From positions 310,001 to 374,000 of the forward strand of contig JASJFT010000019.1 in assembly GCA_030770425.1 (NCBI GenBank): DNA of 64,000 nt, in the 5' to 3' direction. Positions 56,980 to 64,000 of the stretch are shown here, in pieces. A program made the translations under genes and the position numbers. Source of the stretch: Darksidea phi (lineage: Eukaryota; Ascomycota; Dothideomycetes; Pleosporales; Lentitheciaceae). The notes beneath the pieces were generated by a model. That model was not told the DNA's origin and did no database searches. It saw only the letters and a program-made list of their open reading frames with translations. Each line of letters starts with the position of its first letter. The stretch's first letter is position 1.

Positions 56980-58281
56980 CGTGAGGTACGGGTAAAGATT
57001 ATGGGCAAAAGGAGAGGTTGGGTTCGGGAAGGATCAGAAAGGCTGGAAGTGATTCTGCAATGATCTGGGAATGCTGGAATGAAGGAGTCTGAATGCGGGA
57101 AGGGCCAAGTACAAGTATGAATTCGCACGTGAAGATGCTTCTGAAACAGCTCGCCCTTGCGGCAATGAAGGCGCAGCCGTCTTTTTAAAGGGGTTGTCAG
57201 TTGCCCGATCAATAAACCGCTGCACCGCCTCTAGATCATTTCGCAGCAGCCTGAATCTAGGGTGTGGCAAGCGCTTCGTCGGAAACATGGTTTGCCGCGT
57301 TGTTGGTTTCGGCCCGCCACGATCAACCACTGAGATGCATGACGATAGGGTGCATCATGGCAGCCAATTGGAGCATAAGGCTAGGGCGTGTGGCGTTGAC
57401 GCGTAACCGAGGCTGTGAACCCTGCCCGCTACATTACGACCCTCAACACCCACTATCCATTGCCTGATTTGGATTGTGATTAGAAAAAAATCAGCAGATG
57501 TCGGAACGCGCCATTACCTTATTGCAACCTTCTCCGACGTCTAGTCGAATAATAGTCATCTGTTCCCGCATCGCCCGTCATTATTACCCTGCGAAACCCA
57601 CCGACATACACCCCGTGGGTGCGTCTGATATAGAGTAATGGGACTTATACCTCGTCCTTTGGATAGCGTAGCCAGGCGACCTTCAAGGAGCAATACGACT
57701 ATGGCTAAGCAGCCCATACTCCCTCCAGTTCTTTCTCCTCTCGGTCCCCGTGGGACTCGAAACACACTGCAGGACCCTTCTCCAATACCACCCATGACTA
57801 CTTCTGCATGTGGATCGTTGACGTAGCCTAGCACAATGAAGGTCGATCGGAGTTGCGATGCACGAGGCAAGTCCAGCAATGGCCCAAGACGGGGGAGAAA
57901 CATGACTGCTTGCGCGGTTCAAGATGAGGAGAAATTTTCTTTTCCGAGATCATACACTAGAAGAGGTGGACGTTGAGACGGTTAGGAGAGTTCAAGCCCT
58001 GTACCTTTTGAGGTCATTTCAAAGGGGAGCAGAAGCAGGAGAGGCGTGTTCAATAGATATCGGTATACAAGGTTTGACATGTAGCGTCCCACGGGCGCCA
58101 CCCATTCCTTCGTTAGTATATCGCAGGTAGTCTTCGCGATGCATTGAAACGTGCCCTGTTGGAAATGAACTGCAGCTGTGCGCTAAATATATCTAGGCCC
58201 ATCAAGCTCGTAATTTAGTATTCTGTAAATATCGAAACTCCTCACCTCACCGACGATTCCTCATATACTAATTTACGCGTC
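56980..58281. other. intergenic, nothing recognised
   Basis: It holds the promoter side of the DUF1769 gene and the 3' side of the aspartyl protease gene. Frames on both strands are short and unsupported. Confidence 0.5.
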
Positions 58282-59751
58282 CTAGTAATTCTCCCTCCCC
58301 GAAAACCTCATCTCATTCCCTCCAACATCGAAAACAGCAAGGACCCCCTTCAACCAACTATCTCCCAACACAGCATCGCCATCTTCCTGTCTCATAACTG
58401 CTAGCGTACACATGCCCGGCCTCCCCTCTCGTACAGCCCCGGGCCCTTTGTTCATCAAATCCTCCTCGTGGATGTAGAAGCTTTTCCCCGCAATGATGAC
58501 ACCAACGCGTGGTGCGGTGGCACTGCAAGGGACGAGATAGGTACCCGAGGTGGAGTAAACTGCGTGGGGCACAAAGAGAGAGGCGATGTAGTCGGCGACT
58601 ATGTCGGGGAAGTGAAGGAGAGAGGAGCCGGAGTCGATGATCATATCGAGAGGTGCATTGGTGTAGTTTACTGCGTTGCTATTTGGTGCAGAAGGCAAGT
58701 TTGGGGTCAACGCAGGTGGTGTGATGTCGAAGCCATCCACAGGGATGGAATAGAAGGCGTACGTATTTGAGAAGATAGGGTGGATGGGTACGCTGACAAA
58801 GTTGCCATCGTGGGCAATATCCGGGATGCCGCCGATAGCGAGCAGGCCGCCTGCTGCGGGATTGGCCACTGTAGGGCGAGAGAGGGCGAGGCTGAAGATC
58901 CGAGGTACGGCGCCATCCTCAAATCTATCCTTTCAGTTAGCATGCCTTAACGCTTTCGAGAGGCTGCGAGGCTTACAGTGTCCATACCAGGCTCGTATAG
59001 TTCATATCCTGCACATTACTTGCAAGAGTCGGAAATGCCAGCCCCATAAGCCCACTACTAACACCATCGCCCATCCACCACCCTCTCTCTGCAACTCCAA
59101 TCGTCTGTCTAACCTTCAACTGATCCTCATTCACGCCCCCAATACCCAACTCCTCCGTTCCCATCATCCCCGTCAGGAACTCTCCGTCAGTATATCTAAC
59201 CTTAAATCTATGCGTCGGAATCTGGGTAAAACTCGGACTATCCTTCGCATTAAACAACGTCCCGAAGCCACAGCGTTCCTGCGAAAGACGGGTGTGGGCA
59301 GCGGGGCTAACGCACTGGAATGTCGATGCTGCGAGCCAGGTATCTGAACTTCCAGTGTCGACTACGACGGTGTATTCGCGAGTTGCGAGCGTGATGTTGC
59401 TCATGTACACCCGGCCGCCTAGGGTGATGAGATCCTGTTGGATGCCTGCGGCGACATCGCCGGACGAAGTAGAGTTGCTGTCGTCTTGTTGTGGGTTATC
59501 GATGACAGGCAAGAGGGCGCTGATGGGATGTCGCTTGTGCAAGTATCTTGAAGACGGTGTTACTGGATACGGATGCGGTACTGCTACAAGTGGTAGGACA
59601 TGGTTGGTTACTGCCTATCTTTTAGTATTTGCACGAGGATATGAAGGGGTAAAGATGTCTTACTTGCAATGCGAGCCGGCGCCCTTCGTTCCATAGCATT
59701 GACGCTGGCTGTGAATGCTGTGATGAACGTGAGAGGCATAGAGATCAACAT
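58282..59751 (-). CDS. secreted pepsin-like aspartyl protease (A1)
   Basis: Exons 59751-59664, 59580-58977 and 58924-58282 (introns 83 and 52 nt; phases 1 and 2) give 444 residues. The first exon encodes a signal peptide (ISMPLTFITAFTASVNA). The pepsin catalytic motifs are both present: VVDTGSSDTWLA in the N-lobe and IIDSGSSLLHFP in the C-lobe. The flap-side tyrosine is in KVRYTDGEFLTG, and GLMGLAFP precedes the lobe junction. The C-terminus has AVLGDSWLKGVLAVFDVGG, as in the family. There is no C-terminal hydrophobic GPI-type tail, so I expect a soluble extracellular enzyme. Confidence 0.93.
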
Positions 59752-60693
59752 TGTGCTTTTGGGAATGAGAACAAGTGCAGTGAGAAGAGTAGAGGAACGG
59801 AGCGATGCATGATAAGTAACTCCAGAATATATTTTAAAAAAGTAGCCCTTGCTTGATGTATCATATTGCCGAAAGGGAGGATGCATGCGCTTCGGCACAT
59901 GGGGACATGACGGAACACCATCACCACGCTACATTCTTTAGGCAAACGCTATGCTCCCTTCTAAATGAGAGACGCCGTACCATGAGCATGGCATTACGCG
60001 TGAAAATGGTGCGCCTCTGTAGAGGTAACGGCTTGACACAGCATTGCCCTTATGCGGACGAGGATGACGTAAGTTGAGAAAGAAAAGTAGCATAGGGACG
60101 TGGAGCATGATTTGCTCGGTGACCCGGAGTGAACACCTGGTTTGAGCAGACTTACGCAGACTCCGGAGGTGCCTAGATTGGGACCAAGTGAGTATATCTC
60201 CGCTAGAGGTTGCAACTCGCTGCTCCTACGCATACGTTTGTTGTTTTTGCGAATGGATTCTGGATCGCCATGGCTTCACACCTATACGTGATCCGGAACG
60301 ACGACAAAAGAAAGTTGGGTCATGAATAGCTAGTTAGACGACCGGGGAAGAACTCACCCGTCACCGACAATAGAGCTCACCTTCGGATCGCGGCCAGATT
60401 TGTGGGGATTCGGCACCCGACAAAGGGCTACCATAGGCAGATATCCTAATGTGCATCCCTTGGTCAAGGTTAGAGTCAGATCGAACTCATCGAGGTGAAG
60501 GCGTACATGTCTTGATTGACTACAGCAAGCATGATGCCCGAAGGCTGCTACTGGTAACGGTATCCAGTGCTTCTGTTGTATAAGAGCATAATTTCTGCAA
60601 GGATATCTGCGCCTAGAGTTGGTGTCGAAAACTAGAGTAAGCCGAACCTTTGGAAATTCATCGTTTACACACCTTGAACGCCAGACCCAATGC
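59752..60693. other. intergenic, nothing recognised
   Basis: This is the promoter side of the protease gene and the 3' side of LUC7. Frames here are shadows or chance. Confidence 0.5.
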
Positions 60694-61671
60694 TCACCAA
60701 CCGCCTCTCCGTCCACGACCACCACGTCGTCCGCCCCGGCCGCCGAATCCACCGCCACCGCCGCCACCATAGCCTCCACCGCCCCATCCACCACCGCCGC
60801 CGCGATATCCGTTTGCGTCGTCGCCTGGAGTCGAGTATGAGTCTCGAGGAGGTGCAGCGCGACCTTTGAGCTCTTTCTGCAGGGTGTCGTACGACTTACG
60901 CATCTGGGCGTATCCAAGGTGCATCTTGCCGTAAAAGTGATCTGCTAACCGCCGATCATTGTCCAACCGACTGAGATAGGCACCACACACGTCACAGACC
61001 TGGAGCTTCTGATGACCGGATGGGCCTCCTGTGTCTGACAGATTCCGCAGGTTCTTCTCAGCCTCCTCCTTCTCCTGCTTCTTGACTCGGACCTTGTACA
61101 TCTCCTGGACAGCCATGTTCACCATGCCCTCCTCGCCCATAATCTGAATTTCGAGCAATCCGGCTTCGATGGATTTGGTGAGTTCATTGATTTGCTTCAG
61201 CTAGGCACAGTCGGCATATGTTCCTGATACATCTCTGAGGGTACTCACATAGGCGTTGGTCTGCCTTATCTCGTCTGGCGTCTTCTCCAGCCTGCGCTGC
61301 GCCTGCTCGATGCGCCTGTTGCAGTCTTCGACATGCTTCTGCATGTCGCGCAAGTAGTCAAACTCAAAGCCCCATTTGCGCTTCAGCTCTGGTGTCGCCT
61401 CCTGGTACTCAGATTTCAACGCCTCGCTATGCACTTTGGGACACGGTCCGAAGTCCTGCTTTGTGTTTGTGAAGAGATCGTGGGGGCAGGTGCCGACGAT
61501 ATAGGAGCGACAGGCTTTCGGGTCAGTGATGCTGAGCTGCGGCGCGCGCTGGTCGGTGCCGCTCATGAGTTGTTCGCCCATGAGCTGCTCTGTAGCTAGT
61601 TAGCGGAGAAGCGTAATTGGACGCATAAGGTTGGGCATACCAAGCAGCCTGCGCGTCTCGGCGGCGGCCAT
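60694..61671 (-). CDS. LUC7: Luc7-like U1 snRNP splicing factor
   Basis: Exons 61671-61641, 61589-61249 and 61200-60694 (introns 51 and 48 nt) give 292 residues. The N-terminus MAAAETRRLLEQLMGEQLM is the Luc7 start. The first zinc finger is CRSYIVGTCPHD with CPKVHS after it (C3H-type). A coiled coil spans the middle (DMQKHVEDCNRRIEQAQRRL). The second, C2H2-type finger is CDVCGAYLSRLDNDRR then HFYGKMHLGY. The C-terminus is a Gly/Arg-rich tail of about 40 residues. Luc7 sits in the U1 snRNP and helps choose 5' splice sites. It is divergent from GPI16 with 219 bp between the ATGs. Confidence 0.95.
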
Positions 61672-61890
61672 GATTACTGTACGCACTGCGTCCGTTCTGT
61701 ATTGCAGGTGGACGGTTGCAGTGTCGGCGCGGTTCAATGGGTGCTTCTAAAGAAATCGCGGCAGCGGCAAACGCCAACTTTGAAGCCTGACTCAGCAGGC
61801 CAATCACATGCGGCCCACCCTTCACTTCAACCTCACCACCAAACGGCTATCTCCAGCATACAACGCGCCCTCGGTTGCTGCAATGCTGCA
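61672..61890. promoter_or_regulatory. short divergent promoter of LUC7 and GPI16
   Basis: Only 219 bp separate the two start codons, so both 5' UTRs and promoters share it. There is no TATA box in the usual position on either side, as is common for housekeeping genes. Confidence 0.6.
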
Positions 61891-63691
61891 ATGCTTTCTT
61901 TTCTTCCTTTCTTGTTTTTTAACGCCTTCCTAGCAGGCGTCTCTGCGAGCTCTGACTACCACGAGCGCCTACTTCTCCGCCCGCTTCCACAGTCGACCCT
62001 CCTCGCATCCTTCAATTTCCGGAGCAACGAGTCGTCGACCGCGTTCGAGCAGCAGAATTTCCGGTACTTCCCGAGATCTTTGGGACAGATATTACAACAT
62101 GTGCACACAAAGGAGCTGCACTTGAGGTTCAGCGTAGGGCGATGGGATGCGGACAACTGGGGCCAGCGCCCGTGGCATGGCGCGCGGGAGGGGGGAACAG
62201 GTGTAGAGTTGTGGGCATGGATTGAAGCGCAGAATGAGGAAGAGTACGGCATTCCCCACTACCGAGGAACTGCACTAATCCTACTGTAGAGCATTCTCGC
62301 GGTGGCTCACTCTGGTCAACTCGCTCTCCGGCCTGTTCTGCGCTTCCCTAAACTTCATCGATGCTACGAAGACCATACGACCTGTCATGTCCTTCGAGCC
62401 GGAAGGCGACCATGCTAACTCGTCCAGCCTGCACCTTCTCTACGGAACATTACCCCACGAAGTCGTCTGCACCGAGAACTTGACACCTTTCCTGAAGTTG
62501 CTTCCGTGCAAGGGAAAGGCAGGCATATCGAGCTTGCTAGACGGTCATAAACTTTTCGATGCCTCATTCCAGACCATGGCCGTGGATGTACGGCCCGTAT
62601 GTGAGAACGGTGGGGGAAGCTGCTCGCTAGAGATGGAACAGACGGTGGATATGGTGCTGGACATTGCCCGGTCACAGCGTCCCAGAGACAACCCCATACC
62701 GCGAGCACCGCCGATCGAGGAGATCGAGTGTGATACGTCGAAAGGCTACCACGCAGGCGACACTTGCTATCCTTTGGACAAGAAAGTGGAATCGGCTTGG
62801 AACCTTGCACAGCTTTTTGGCAGGCCACTAAAGGGTGCATGTCCGCTGACGGAGGAAACGGGCGACGGAGCCGAAACGCTCTGCATCAACACCCCCCCGG
62901 AACGCGAGATTCAGGTCAACACGACCCGAGAATACAGCGAGGCAAGATTCGCATCAGATACTCTCCGCTGCTACAAGCTCCCAGTCGGTGCCGAGTTCGA
63001 CCTTGTCCTTCCAGAGCAGAAGATGACCACCGGACTTGTGCACACACAACCGCAACTGTCTGCGGCTCGATCAGTCAACGGACATGGACAAGAGCGCGGA
63101 AGCGTCCAAGCCGTTATCCGAAATCCATCCGCTACCGATACCGTTGAGTTTGTATACCTGGAGTCACTTCCCTGGTTCATGAAGCCATATCTGCACACCC
63201 TCCGAGCCCACCTCGACACGTCATCGGATAATCCGGTCAAGGAGACATACTACCGACCAGCTGTTGACCGACAACGTGGAACCCATCTCGAGCTGCGCAT
63301 GATAATCCCTCCATCTTCTACGCTCACATTGACTTACGACTTCGAGAAAGCCATTCTGCGCTACACCGAATACCCACCAGACGCAAATCGTGGCTTCGAT
63401 GCTCCACCTGCTGTCATCCGCATCCTATCCCCTTACCTGTCGACAGATAAGAAAGGCATTTACTTGCGAACCACACCGTTACTGCTTCCACTCCCTACCC
63501 CGGACTTTAGTATGCCATACAATGTCATCATCCTGACTAGCACGGTAATGGCGCTCGGGTTTGGTAACATTTTCAATCTACTAGTAAGACGTTTCGTCGC
63601 TACCGACGAGGTGCCGGCGCTTGGTGCCGGCGGTCTTAGAGGAAGATTGGCGAGGCTAGGCCAACTAAAGGCGTTGTTTGGTCTAGCATAG
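61891..63691 (+). CDS. GPI16: GPI transamidase subunit Gpi16/PIG-T
   Basis: Exons 61891-62243 and 62290-63691 (46-nt intron, phase 2) give 584 residues. A signal peptide (LSFLPFLFFNAFLAGVSA) is followed by the lumenal domain: DYHERLLLRPLPQ, the FRYFPRSLGQI block, HLRFSVGRWD, then SRWLTLVNSLSGLFCASLNF across the intron. Later come PVMSFEPEGDH, LPHEVVCTENLTPFLKLLPC, TRPVC-like cysteines and a single C-terminal helix (NVIILTSTVMALGFGNIFNL) with a short basic cytoplasmic end. This is the layout of PIG-T in the ER GPI-transamidase, where it stabilises the complex with Gpi8. I use the ATG at 61891, which matches the signal peptide. Confidence 0.95.
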
Positions 63692-64000
63692 ATAAGGATG
63701 TTTCTAATGAATCATATATCAATTCACTCAAACCCGTGATGCATCCCCTGTTTTGCATCTAGGACGTTTGATGCTCTTGCTCATATTATTTTATATTGGG
63801 ATTAGCGCCTTGGCGTCTAGCCTTTTCGTCCATACACGAAACCTGTCTTAGCTCTTGCAACCAGCACTCAAACAATTGACATTACACCCTAGATAGCCGT
63901 TTAGGTGCGTCAGAGTACAGACAGGGGAGCAACGTCATGCCTCATGCATAGCTACATGTTGACCCCAAATTCTCTCTACTATGGCTGAAGATTATGACCA
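63692..64000. other. 3' flank of GPI16, nothing recognised
   Basis: About 300 bp to the window edge with no frame or motif of note. Confidence 0.5.

Noticed and set aside
60354..60917. 187-codon minus frame with a Val/Ala/Asp-rich stretch
   Set aside because: It is an alternate-frame reading of the Gly-rich tail of LUC7 and its 3' flank.
1..64000. CRISPR arrays, rRNA or bacterial operon features
   Set aside because: Introns, gene families and signals are all eukaryotic; no regularly spaced direct-repeat array or rRNA-like sequence was seen.

Overview
The window looks like a piece of a filamentous ascomycete chromosome. Introns are short (about 48-83 nt, GT-AG), and the gene set is fungal: Kch-type potassium channel, Luc7, Gpi16/PIG-T, a DUF1769 protein, a highly reducing polyketide synthase, an FSH1-type hydrolase and a HET-domain relic. 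Several dead copies carry TAG where tryptophan (TGG) is expected, the footprint of repeat-induced point mutation (RIP). Dothideomycetes (Pleosporales) is my best guess; that placement is inference.

Layout. 1-12 kb is gene-poor. It holds one four-exon subtilase broken by a single in-frame TAA, then mostly relics: a LINE gag-like ORF, a HET-domain fragment, an unidentified minus-strand relic, a SINE-like unit and a 103-bp element with perfect 19-bp terminal inverted repeats. 12-33 kb is a secondary-metabolism neighbourhood: a secreted FAD oxidoreductase, a highly reducing PKS (KS-AT-DH-CMeT-ER-KR-ACP), an FSH1 hydrolase, a DUF4188 protein, a rhodopsin-like membrane protein, a 14-TM MFS exporter, a P450 relic and a GMC oxidoreductase pseudogene. 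The PKS has a frameshift, the hydrolase a nonsense codon, and the P450 and GMC genes are plainly dead, so the cluster appears to be decaying (or the assembly has local errors). 34-39.4 kb has an intact Kch1-like channel gene and an intact Baeyer-Villiger type flavin monooxygenase.

40.4-49.6 kb is the most unusual part. Five small two-exon genes (two on minus, three on plus) encode related single-pass membrane proteins. They share a short N-terminal head, one hydrophobic helix, a basic HQRR-like flank, an intron at the equivalent place just after that flank, and TATA-like boxes about 80-105 bp upstream. Their second exons are hydrophilic and very divergent. I do not recognise the family. Between them lie a truncated WDR24/Rtc1-like WD40 fragment ending beside a near-perfect palindrome, a 63-bp tandem duplication and a long A+C-rich, G-poor tract.

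From about 52 kb to the end the region looks like conserved core genome: a secreted or anchored hypothetical protein, fumarate reductase, DUF1769 protein, aspartyl protease, and the divergent pair LUC7 / GPI16. The window therefore runs from a RIP-affected accessory compartment into a core compartment.
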